DNA from: Symsagittifera roscoffensis
Taxonomy: Eukaryota; Xenacoelomorpha; Acoela; Convolutidae
Assembly: GCF_963678635.1 (NCBI RefSeq)
Contig: NC_087070.1
Location: 16,063,840-16,127,839, forward strand
Length of the DNA stretch: 64,000 bases
Direction: 5' to 3'
Both the position numbers and the translations under genes were made by a program. The notes beneath the pieces are model-generated. The model worked only from the letters and a program-made list of their open reading frames with translations. It was not told the origin of the DNA and ran no database searches. Below are positions 1 through 9,900 of this stretch, one piece after another. The number at the start of each line of letters is the position of its first letter. The first letter of the stretch is position 1.

Positions 1-1833
1 AATATCTGATTTTGAATAGATTCCTATTGATTGTAAGTCTATATTTGGGTTTCGAGCAATAGCGCGAATGCTTTCTGGTGAAAATTTTTTGAGTGATTGC
101 ATTAATGTGGGATATGGAGTGAGAAGATAATATTTATTTTCATCAGGGTTTAGTTGTACTACATTGTGGCTGTTTTCTGATCCACATGGGACTGCGGTAT
201 CCCAGAAATAGGTTCTTCGTGAAAGTGTATCCACGAAATGTACTTTATTCTTATAAAAGATAGGGATTCTTTTATAACATCGTTTATCTTCAAAAACGTA
301 TAGTGGTGATACTTTTTTAGTACAAGTATAAAACCATAAGATGTTTCCTTCATAGTCTAAAAAATTTGATCTATTTCCAGATAATAAGTATCCTGCATAG
401 GGTATTTTTAATACTGCTAGTGCAAGTGATTGTAATATTTGTGTTCGTTCTAATTCGCATAGTTGGTGTAGTGTTTCTAATTCGGAGAGTGACATTTCTT
501 GAAAAATTCGGCTAATTGTATAATCTAGTTTCATATCTAAATGAATATCATAGTGGATATTACCGAAATATGTAGTATTCATTAGTGATAATTCTTGTAA
601 GCGTGTGCTTCTGGTGTCATGGGGTTTTAGATGTCCACCAGGTTGTCCGTTGCTTTTTTCAAAATTAACTGGTATATAGGATGTTCCTTCGTTTAGAGGA
701 TGACCTGTGGCATATGGGTCGATTTTTACCTTTCCAGTGGTCATGTCGAATCCTTTTTCGTATTCAACTAATATTTCAGAGTATTGTGTTCTGTGAAGTG
801 GATTCCTGTATTTACATGCAAGTTCTGTTTCTTGATATATTTGAAAACGTGTCAATTTATTTTCTATATTGTCTATGTTTCTAAAATTAGAACTTAGTTT
901 TCGTGATGGATGGACTTGTTCATATGGAATTGATTGTATAAAATATTTTTCGTGAAATTTTATCATACGAGCGTGTATTTTTGCTACTTGAAATGTTGTA
1001 CATGTATCTTCGGGGAACCAAACAATGGTTGCTTGTGTTCTCGTTGTAGGGTCGCAATAACCTTGATCATTTTTACAAGGTAATCGGATTCCTTGATAGA
1101 TCATTGTATTATCTGATAAATCTCGTGTTAGTTGTATTTTTTCGAGTTGTATTTTCCAATCAAAAAACATTATTTCTTGGTATCCTTTATTTTTTGTGTC
1201 TGCTTTGCAGTTTGATGGGTCATTTATACCAATGTGTGGTATCCAATGTTTATCGTGTAGGTCATAGGTTAATCGTCCGTGTGCGCCGTTATACGGGTAT
1301 TTTTCGTCTAGTTTTATATGTCCTTGGTGTCTTTCAAGTTGTGATTGATGTACAGAGTCTGGAAAAACTTGAAAATTAACTAACTTTCTTTGGGAGTTTT
1401 TATTTCGTGTGATGTTTAGTCTAAGTAATTCATTTTTACAATCGTCGGGATTGAGATGTAAAAGACGTTCTATATTACTTTGATAGAATGATTCATGGTC
1501 AAGTCGGTTTTTGTTTCCGTTCGAGACTTGTGAACAATGTACTTTCTTTTCGGAAAATGTTGCTGTGAATTTATAACCTGTAACTGTTGTTGCTCGGGCT
1601 TTTGAATAGAGTGTTGCTATTACATCTGTGGTTTCTATAGCTTGTGGTTCTGTGTCACATTGTGATACTTGATTTATTGCATATTTATGTAGTGTTTTTT
1701 GTTCATTTTCTTCACAATCGTAATGTGTTACTAATAAATCTTGTGGTCCTGTACGAGGGGAAGGGTTTATGTTTTGATTTGAGATTACTAGAAAAAGGAG
1801 TTGGAGAAAAATTAATAATTTTAGAATATACAT
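1..1833 (-). CDS. env-like: Envelope-like glycoprotein, C-terminal part outside the window
   Basis: The frame is open from the ATG at 1833 to the window edge, 611 codons with no stop. It begins with a hydrophobic stretch that fits a signal peptide, followed by a cysteine-rich ectodomain with about 13 cysteines and several N-x-S/T sites. A segment with HQLCELERTQ followed by a GNRS motif lies around residues 460-500. Position after pol, signal peptide and cysteine pattern support an envelope protein. From family knowledge, the pattern recalls the glycoproteins of chuviruses and related captured envelopes in invertebrate LTR elements; this is an inference from pattern only. The fusion loop and transmembrane anchor would lie outside the window if present. 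The start overlaps the end of the preceding ORF by 13 nt. Confidence 0.75.
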   Translation of the reverse strand, partial: MYILKLLIFLQLLFLVISNQNINPSPRTGPQDLLVTHYDCEENEQKTLHKYAINQVSQCDTEPQAIETTDVIATLYSKARATTVTGYKFTATFSEKKVHCSQVSNGNKNRLDHESFYQSNIERLLHLNPDDCKNELLRLNITRNKNSQRKLVNFQVFPDSVHQSQLERHQGHIKLDEKYPYNGAHGRLTYDLHDKHWIPHIGINDPSNCKADTKNKGYQEIMFFDWKIQLEKIQLTRDLSDNTMIYQGIRLPCKNDQGYCDPTTRTQATIVWFPEDTCTTFQVAKIHARMIKFHEKYFIQSIPYEQVHPSRKLSSNFRNIDNIENKLTRFQIYQETELACKYRNPLHRTQYSEILVEYEKGFDMTTGKVKIDPYATGHPLNEGTSYIPVNFEKSNGQPGGHLKPHDTRSTRLQELSLMNTTYFGNIHYDIHLDMKLDYTISRIFQEMSLSELETLHQLCELERTQILQSLALAVLKIPYAGYLLSGNRSNFLDYEGNILWFYTCTKKVSPLYVFEDKRCYKRIPIFYKNKVHFVDTLSRRTYFWDTAVPCGSENSHNVVQLNPDENKYYLLTPYPTLMQSLKKFSPESIRAIARNPNIDLQSIGIYSKSDI

Positions 1834-2957
1834 GTGTATGATAATCCTGAGTATGGATTATAAAATGTAATGTAGCCAATTGTGTTTTTGGTATATCTGT
1901 CGTATTTGTATATTACTTCAGTAGTTATAAACGGTGGTGGTAGTGATTGAGCTGTTATGTTAGGTGGATTTAATGGGTAGGGATGTTGGGTAATATTATT
2001 TAACTTAACTGTGATTTCAAACTTTAATTGTAAACTGTTTTGTTGGAGTATTTGAATATTGTGATCACGGATATCGTTGTGAATATCTTGGCGATATTGT
2101 AATCTATTAAGTGCCCAGTTATGAAGGCGGTTACTTTCTTGATGTTGTCCAAATAATGGTGGAGGTGCTGTAAATGTATTCCAATCTAGTCTTAAAGGAA
2201 TATTTGTTGTTGATTGTTCTCGATATCTGGCGTCGAGATTATTTGGAAAATTTAAGTTAAAAGGTGGTGGTGAAATCTGGCTTATTGATGGTGTTGATGG
2301 TAGTGATAATGTTTCTGGTAGTGATGAGGATGTTGTTGTATCCGTAGAAATATCTATGGGGTCATTGACTAAATTTGGTTCACCTTGTGTAAATGAATGT
2401 GTAGTCCAATATGGGAATCGTGATGTTTGGTTTGTGGGGTTGAAAGGATTTTCACGTATTTGCTCAGATGTTGGTGTTGAACCTAAGTAATCTGATGGTA
2501 GGCTTGAGGTGCTACGTTGTGAAAGAAGCGTAGGGGTTTCTGGTAATATACCAATGGGGTTTTCTGGAGTGTTTTGTGATGGGGATTGAGGTATATCAAA
2601 ATGAACTCGTGGAGTTTGAAAATTTCTGTTTCGTCGAGGATGTATAATTTGTCTATTTATTTCGACTGTATTTTGGTTTTGACTAGGATTTCTTATTCTA
2701 GTTAGTTCTTGTGGTAGTGTTGGGTATAGGTTATATGTTGGTTCGCTTAAAGGTGCTTGTCGTTGAACTGGTTCTAGTGGTTCTGATAAACGAGCATGTC
2801 GTTCTTCAAAAGTGTATGGATTGTCTTGAAAAGAAATTCGTGTAGATGTTTGAGGATTTTGAGTAGTTGAAGGTGGTGTTTGGTTATCTTGGGATGATGT
2901 CGGTGAAGACTGATTCTGTGACTGTTGGGTAGCAATTTTTGATGGATTTTTGAATTG
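1821..2957 (-). CDS. Q/P/S/T-rich accessory ORF without ATG
   Basis: The frame is open from 2957 to a TAA at 1821-1823, 378 codons, and contains no ATG. The first two thirds are low-complexity and rich in Q, P, S, T and N. The last 130 residues look more folded and carry SPPPF, APPPLF and LPPPF motifs. No family is recognised and no membrane segment is visible. Without an ATG it must be reached by splicing or by another start. A possible acceptor (ttgctacccaacag) lies about 35 nt inside the frame on the minus strand. Frameshifting from the upstream ORF is excluded because the two frames do not overlap. The stop codon lies just inside the envelope ORF, so reinitiation or a shared spliced mRNA is plausible. 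It could also be a domain spliced onto Gag. Confidence 0.6.
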   Translation of the reverse strand, partial: QFKNPSKIATQQSQNQSSPTSSQDNQTPPSTTQNPQTSTRISFQDNPYTFEERHARLSEPLEPVQRQAPLSEPTYNLYPTLPQELTRIRNPSQNQNTVEINRQIIHPRRNRNFQTPRVHFDIPQSPSQNTPENPIGILPETPTLLSQRSTSSLPSDYLGSTPTSEQIRENPFNPTNQTSRFPYWTTHSFTQGEPNLVNDPIDISTDTTTSSSLPETLSLPSTPSISQISPPPFNLNFPNNLDARYREQSTTNIPLRLDWNTFTAPPPLFGQHQESNRLHNWALNRLQYRQDIHNDIRDHNIQILQQNSLQLKFEITVKLNNITQHPYPLNPPNITAQSLPPPFITTEVIYKYDRYTKNTIGYITFYNPYSGLSYTCIF

Positions 2958-2962
2958 TTACT

Positions 2963-3151
2963 TTAGTGGGAAGGTTTATGTTTATTATAGTATTCTTCCA
3001 AAAAAAGAATTAGAAGGATTGTTGCTAGGGCAAATGTGAAGATTGCTTTCTTTATACATTTACATATTGTCAAAATGAGGGATGATAAAAATGTTATGAA
3101 AATTACAAACAATAAAAAAATATCGGTTCTACTGAAAATTGTTCGTATCAT
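2963..3151 (-). CDS. Small two-helix membrane ORF (62 aa)
   Basis: This 62-residue frame has a short polar N-terminus, two strongly hydrophobic segments (about residues 12-30 and 35-52) separated by a basic CKCIKK turn, and a polar tail EEYYNKHKPSH. This is the layout of a small hairpin membrane protein of the viroporin kind, but no homologue is recognised. Its ATG overlaps the stop of the preceding ORF as ATGA, a layout that suits coupled stop-start translation. It shares the A-rich coding composition of the element. Because hydrophobic frames arise easily in T-rich DNA, confidence is moderate. Confidence 0.45.
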   Translation of the reverse strand: MIRTIFSRTDIFLLFVIFITFLSSLILTICKCIKKAIFTFALATILLILFLEEYYNKHKPSH

Positions 3152-3378
3152 TTAGACAAGTTATATGACTCGTACCTGTGGATGTAATCAAGGGTTTTGG
3201 AAAGTTGGAGGAATAGTTCGAGTATAGTGTAGAAAATTAAAAAAATGTTACAAAAAATGATTAGGATTATTAGAAAAGATTCAAGTATATCAAAAAGAAA
3301 TATTATAAAGGTTTCAAGTATTGTAAAAAAATGTTTAAAATTTATGAGTATTTGAGTAACTGATTGAGAGAAGAGCAT
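3148..3378 (-). CDS. Small hydrophobic membrane ORF (76 aa)
   Basis: A 76-residue frame with a long, very hydrophobic centre (about residues 18-58, I/L/F-rich) and a polar C-terminus containing HRYESYNLSK. It could span a membrane once or twice. Its ATG directly follows the TAA of the small basic frame upstream (TAA then ATG), and its own stop overlaps the next ATG. The three small frames are therefore packed without spacing, as in polycistronic viral messages. No family recognised; chance origin in T-rich sequence is possible. Confidence 0.4.
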   Translation of the reverse strand: MLFSQSVTQILINFKHFFTILETFIIFLFDILESFLIILIIFCNIFLIFYTILELFLQLSKTLDYIHRYESYNLSK

Positions 3379-3531
3379 TTAAGAAATGATCTCTTGGTCG
3401 AATATTTTTTGCTGTTCGAGGCGATTTTCTAGTGTGGTCGGATTATTTATTAGTTTTTTGACAAGTGGGTTGAGTTTTGTAAAAAATTGTTGGGGGCAAT
3501 TTTCATGGTTATTGGGAGGTCGTCTTTTTCT
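3379..3531 (-). CDS. Small basic ORF without ATG, possible 3' exon
   Basis: Fifty codons open on the minus strand between TAA codons, with no ATG. The peptide starts with a basic RKRRPP stretch that resembles a nuclear localisation signal. A polar, charged remainder follows, with LVKKLINN and ENRLEQQ. The stop abuts the ATG of the 76-residue ORF. If real, it would be the last exon of a spliced message; AG dinucleotides usable as acceptors lie just upstream (for example after caaaaataaag). It is short, so support is weak. Confidence 0.25.
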   Translation of the reverse strand, partial: RKRRPPNNHENCPQQFFTKLNPLVKKLINNPTTLENRLEQQKIFDQEIIS

Positions 3532-3976
3532 TTATTTTTGTTTGTCAATTGATCCGGGGTATGGTGAGATCTTTATACTTTAGGCTAATTAAAATGTTCA
3601 TTTTGTTACTTTAGGCTAAGTTAACAAATTTGTTTTGGGGGTATTCGTGGTCTGAGTTGGGGAAATATTGTTGATCTTTGGGTTATTAGATAAGGGAGGG
3701 GTACGGTATTATGGTGATATTTATTTTAGTTGTCAAGTTGGAGTGGTTTGCTTATTTTTGACCTGGAGGTCGTAAAGTTATAGTTATAGATGTGCCTGGA
3801 GTTCTATATGATTCGTCTAATTGGTCTTAGTTTGAGTTAGAGAAAGTGACGGATTGGATGAATCCTATTGGTCTATTTTGAACTAGAATTATTGCGTACT
3901 TGTCAGCATGTTATTTTGAAAAATGTAAATGAAAAATGATTTGAAGGTTTCAAGATAGTGAAGTATAATGTTAAAA
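3532..3976 (-). other. Spacer between gag-pol and the 3' ORF cluster
   Basis: No substantial minus-strand frame. The segment contains two copies of tactttaggctaa about 31 nt apart (near 3577 and 3607, plus strand). It is the natural place for splice acceptors or a subgenomic promoter serving the downstream ORFs, but none can be proven by reading. Confidence 0.4.
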
Positions 3977-6900
3977 TTACTTTTGAAATTCCACTTTCTT
4001 TAAAATTTTAGATTGGGGGATGAATATTTTATAGTTTTTACGTGGTTGATTTCGGAGTCTTGTTGTTTTTCTATTTTCTGATTTGTCGATTTGTTCTTGG
4101 GGTATTATTTGTTCGGTCATTTTTCTATTTTTTCTTTGTTTTGGAGATTCTTTATGGTTTGGTGTATTGTTTTTGGTGGCGGTTGGTTTTGTGTTTTGAT
4201 TTTCGGTGGGGTTATCATTTTGTTCTGTGTTTTTCAGATGTGATTCATTTTGAATGATTTTTAATCCTGTGAAAGAATATAATTGAGTTAATTCGCGGAG
4301 TGCGTATTCTTTTGGGTAATAAGGTAATAGGTTGTTTCGATGTTGAACGATTTCTTTTTTGTTTGAGTCGGTAATTTTGTATGTGACATCAGTGGGTTTT
4401 GCAATTATTTGGTATGGTCCTTTTCGAAGGGGTTGTAATTTTTTAGAAATTCCTTTTTGAGTATTAAAATTAGGTATTAAAACAAATGTTCCAATTTTTA
4501 ATTCGGAGGCTGGTGTAAAACGTGAATTGATTTGTTCATTAATGTTTTGTCTTTGTAATAACTTTTTTGTTATTTTTTGATAAATTTCATTGTGTTTTTT
4601 ATCTCTATTTAGAATCCATTCGGTGTGTGTACCGGAGGCTAGTTTAAGAATTTGTGGGTGATGAAAATGATCTTCATCGTGTGTATGTAAAGGTAGGTTA
4701 TAACAAATTGAGTCTTTATTTGGTTGACAATAACCTTGTGCGTTTTTATGAGAATTCGCTGTAAACATTATTGGTTTGCGTGGCTTTTGGTTAAAAACCA
4801 TTTCGTATGGTGACATTCCTAAAGTTGTCGTAATTTGTGAATTATACGCTAAGGGAAATAATTTTACATCTGCTGACCATTCGGTATATTTTGTATCATT
4901 TCCGTTGATGATACATCTAAGATATTCTTGTAATGAACGGTTCATACCTTCGACTAAGCCGTTTGTCCAAGGTGCATGAGATGTACGTGGTTTGTGTTTA
5001 ATGTTATATAAATGACATAGTGTGATAATTTCATTATTTATGAATTCTGTACCGTTGTCTGTAACTAAAATTTCTGGTAGTCCGAATTTTGCTATCCAGT
5101 GTTCATAGAGTGTTGTGTAAGCGTAATAAGCGTTACAATGTGGTACTGGGTTAAGTGCTACATAATGTGTAAATGCGTCAACAATTACCATAATGTAGGA
5201 GTTTCCTTCTGATGAGGGTGAAATTGGTCCTTTAGTATCAAATGAGATACGATGATTAAAGTACAAACTTTGTCCTTTAAAATCTTGTTTTTGTGCTATT
5301 TGTTTTTGATTTGGGTAAGGTTTATTTAGTTGACATACTATACAGTCATTGCATAGTACTTTTATCCAAATTGGTGCATTTGGGAAATAAAAGTTTTGTA
5401 TAAAATTTGAATATGTTTTCTCTGATCCAGAGTGTCCTTTAATATTTTGTGTATGTGAAATATTAAAAGCTATAAGAATCATACTTAAAGGGAGACATGG
5501 AACTGTAGATTCATTCAGGTTATACTCTAAAAGGTCTGTATTTTCGTTAATTGTTGTGTTGTTAAATTTGCGAAAGTATCGGAGGAGTGTTTTGTTTCCT
5601 AGAATGGTTGAATCTGCTTTGATAGGTTTAGTTTTATATTTGTGCCATGATTTCAGTTGTCGAATTACTGGGTCAAGGTTTTGATATTGTTTCAGTGTTG
5701 AAATTGTAATTATTTCTGTTGGGGGGAGAAAAATGTTTTCGATTTCTAATTTAGATAAGGGTATTGTATCAAGTGGGTCGTGAAGGTCAAAAACTTGATT
5801 TATTGTGTATTTTGAATCATTTGTTTGTGGTCCTGATAAATTTATTTTATCAGTTAAATCTTCTTTTTCAATTAGTGGAAAATGGTCTTTCTTAGGCAGG
5901 TGTTGTTTTGTTCTTTTTTGTTGGGTGTTATTTTTTATCCATTGAGAATATGGGATTGGTTTGAAAGTTGATGTTCCAAGTAAATCAACTTCATAATGAT
6001 TATTTTGACAATCTAAATAAAGTGGGAAATGTTGTAAACTATTTATTTGTGATTGTTCAATATCAGTTTTTACTGCATATTTGCATTCCAATCGGGGTGA
6101 TGTTTCGTTTTCTGCAAGGTAGAATTTTATGTTTTTGGGTATTTCCACTGTTGTTTTTCGTGTAAGTAATTCAGGTGGTGTATTTCGACTTAAGGTGTCT
6201 GGTAATGCAAGATTTTTTCCTGCAGTCCAAACTATATGTAAGTTTGGAAATTTCATTAGAATTAGTTGAAATCTGTAAACTCGGTGGTTTGGGTTAGATT
6301 TTTGTGTAAAGAGAAAGATGATTGGTTTATGGTCTGTGAATAGAACTGTTGGATGTTTTGATCCAAGTATCAGAAATTCATATTCTGTCAGTGTATATAT
6401 TATGGCTGTACATTCTCTCATTAGAGTTGAGAGTCGTAGCTCTGCTTGAGTGAATAATCGAGAATTTGCTGATATGAGGTTCATTTTATTTGTACCATTA
6501 TGTGATTGTAATAGTGCTGCACCGATGCCAAAGTTCGAAGCATCGCACATTGCATAAAATGGTTGATTTGAATCTGGAATTGTGTTTGAAATTTGTTCAG
6601 TTAAAAGTTTCTTTACTTCTTCAAATCGTGTTTGATGTTCTGTGTTCCATTCAAAATTATTTTGTTGTCTAAGGATGTTATAAAATGGTCGTAGATATAA
6701 TTGCATTTTATAAACATATTTACTTAAAAAGTTTAACATTCCAAGAAATTCTTGGATTTTCTTTTTATTTGTTGGTGGTTGAAGTTTTTGAATAGCGTCA
6801 ATGCGTGATTTCAATGGAGTGATTGTTTTTCTTTCTATATTATGTCCTAAGAATTTAACTCTTGTCAAAAAGAAGTGTGATTTATCGGGGGCGGCCTTCA

Positions 6901-9900
6901 GATTTTCGTTCTGAAGTATTTGGTGATATTTTTCTAAAACATTGAACATCTCGTCTTTTGTTTGTGATTGCATAAAAACATCGTCTAAATAGGTGATTGC
7001 GTTTTTCTTGAGTATTAGTGGTCTAAAAATTTTGCTCATAAAAGCTGAAAATGCTGCTGGTCCTATGGATATTCCATAGAATAAGCGGTTGAATTCATAT
7101 TGTTGGTTTCCGATAACAAATTGTGTTAAACGTCGTGATTGTTCATCTAGTGGCATTTGATTGTATGCACTATTCATATCGGCGGTTGTAAAGTATTTGC
7201 CGTTTATTTTTGTTAAAATAACTTGTATTGGTTCAATGGGCCAATTACATTTTGATTCATCTATAAGTGAATTGAGGTATCTAGCATCGAGAACGATTTT
7301 TAATGATTCTCCTTTAGCTAGAATGATAACGGGGTTGATGAATGTGTTCCCTTTTGGTTGTTCTTCTTTATTAACTGGTGATATAATGTTGTATTGTTCT
7401 AAAATATCGAGTAATCTGTTCACTTTATCATGTAAGTGAATTGGTACTTTACTTGCTCTCTGTTTTTTGAAAACTGCGTCTGGTTTTAACGGGAGATGTA
7501 GTGATGAACTGATTTTCCCAACATCGAATTTTGATGTTGCATAGACTGATGAATATTTAATTAGCTGTTTGGCTAATTTTTCGAATTCGTCTTGTGTTAT
7601 TTGTGAATGTTGGAAATTAAACATTGTTAAAAATTTTTGTTGGTCCTCTGTGTAGTTACTTATGTTGAATGTAGGTTTGAAATATGGAGTTTTTGTGAAA
7701 TAATCCGTATTTCTGTTTTCGTTACTTATTATATTATTTATAGATAATTCTTCATTAAGAATTGTAGATTGGCAAATATCTAGTAATTGGAGTATATTAT
7801 TTACGCGATAGGCTTTTTCGTGTATTGGTGATATTGTAGCGTTGGTTTCACAATATCCTAAAAGTCCTAAAGGTAATGTTACTTGGTAAGGTGTGTTGTT
7901 ATAGACATGTAAGGAAATGATATCGGAATTCGAATTTTTCAAATATTTTATGGATGAGATTGTGATTTTGAAAAATTTGTGAATAGGTTTGAATTCAAAT
8001 TCTGACATATAAAATTTTTGTTTGTTTTGTTCTTTATCATATTGGTGAACTTGTTTAATTGAAAAATTATAGATATTTCCTGATAGTGGTTTCAAGTGTT
8101 TTCTTTGTTGGTTAAATATCGGGTAGAATTTTGAAAAGAATGGTGGTTGTTTATTTAATCTTTGAAAAAATGTTAAGGATGTTTCTTTTGTTTTTGTATA
8201 TTTATCTTTGATTAATATTTTACTATTTAGTATGTTAATTGTTGGTATATACTTCGAAATAAATGGTATTCCAATGATATTATATTTAATATCAGTGATA
8301 TGGAATATTTGTTTAAATGGCTTATTTAAAATTTTGCTTTGTTCCATTGTTCTGGTGGGGAGGAGAAATAATTGGATTTTTCCGTAGTTTATCAATGTTG
8401 ATCCTTGTGCTGTTGCTAACTTACTGGAGGTTTCAATAGGTGTTAGCTTTGGGTGTAAAGTTTTTATTTCATTCCATGTGGGGATGTTTATTATGTTTGA
8501 TTCTGCTCCTGAATCAATTAAAAAATCTATTTCAAGGTCTGGTGGTTGAAATTCTTTATTTCTTGGGCTTTCTAAGAGAAATGGTATTGTCCAAATTTTT
8601 TCTTTGGGTTGTTCTTTTTGTATATTTTGATAAATATGGTTTGTATTCAAGCATTTTGTTTTGGTATTTTTATTGGTTTGATCTGTAGTGTTAATCTCAT
8701 TTGTTTCTTGCGTCGTTGGTGTGGAATTTATGGGTATAGTGTAATAATTTTGAAGAAATTCTGATTGATTTTCATATATGTGTGATGAAAAGGGTTGTTC
8801 ATATATGACAGATTCATAGTCATTTTTGACTTTTATCATATTGATAGAAAGAGTGTTTTCAGTATCACTTTCTGAATCTGATGATGTACAGTTTATTTGA
8901 TTGAGTTGTAACGTATCAGTTACTGTGTCATCAATACCTGGAGGTTCTGATGTTGTTTCTGGGTTAGATTGTACTTGATTGATTTGTCTTTGATGTTTAG
9001 GTGTACTACTTCTGTGGCGATTATTAGAATTATTATAGTTATTATTATTCCGGTGTGGTGATTGGGAATAATTTCTATAACGATTATTATAACTTGAGTG
9101 TCGATTTTGTGAATTATTTCGCGATCTGTTTTGGTAATTATTGTTTGGTCTGTTATAGTTCGATCTATTATATGAGTTATTCCTTGATTGACTGTTCGGG
9201 TAATTCTGGTTTCGGTTGTTTGAATAACTTCTATTTCGATTATAGGAGTAGTTTCTATTCCTATTGTATGATGAATTTCGTGATTGGTTGTTTGGATAGT
9301 AGTTATTTCTTGATTGGGAATTAGATCTAGAAACAAATCGTTGTGTATTTGAATTTGATCTGGAGTAGTTATTTCGACTATTTGGTCTATTGTAGTGATT
9401 TTGTGATGAATTATACGTGTTTCTTCGTTCTGGTGATCTTCCTCTATAACTTGAGTTATATGGTGATTGATTTCTTGTATAGTTTGTATTGTTCGGGAGT
9501 GGTTTTCCTGAACTGTTATTGCTGTGGACTGTTTTGTTCGGTAGATTTTGATCTTTTTTCATGTATTGATAGAATGATTTATTTGGTTCTTTATATTTTT
9601 GAGGTTTATTTTGATTGTCTTGCTGTTTTTGTCTACATTCGGAAATACTATGTCCGTATCGTCGGCAATAATTACACCATTTTTTGAAAGATGGTTTGCC
9701 TTTAAAGTTTGGGTTCTTTTCGTAAATATTGAGTATTTCAGTGATTTTTTCAACGAGGTCTGTCTCTGATTCCTGTATATTATTAATATTAGTGGGAGTC
9801 GTTTCAATTCTGTTAACGTATTGTAATTTCAGATTTTCCGTTTCTTCTAGTTTCATCGTGATTTCTGCTTGTTCTAATTTGTCTACTAGTTTTCGAAAAT

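Noticed and set aside
8920-9687. Long frames on both strands within the gag low-complexity segment
   Set aside because: They arise because the repeated codons of the N/R/S/Y-rich segment are also open in other frames; the gag-pol frame explains the region.
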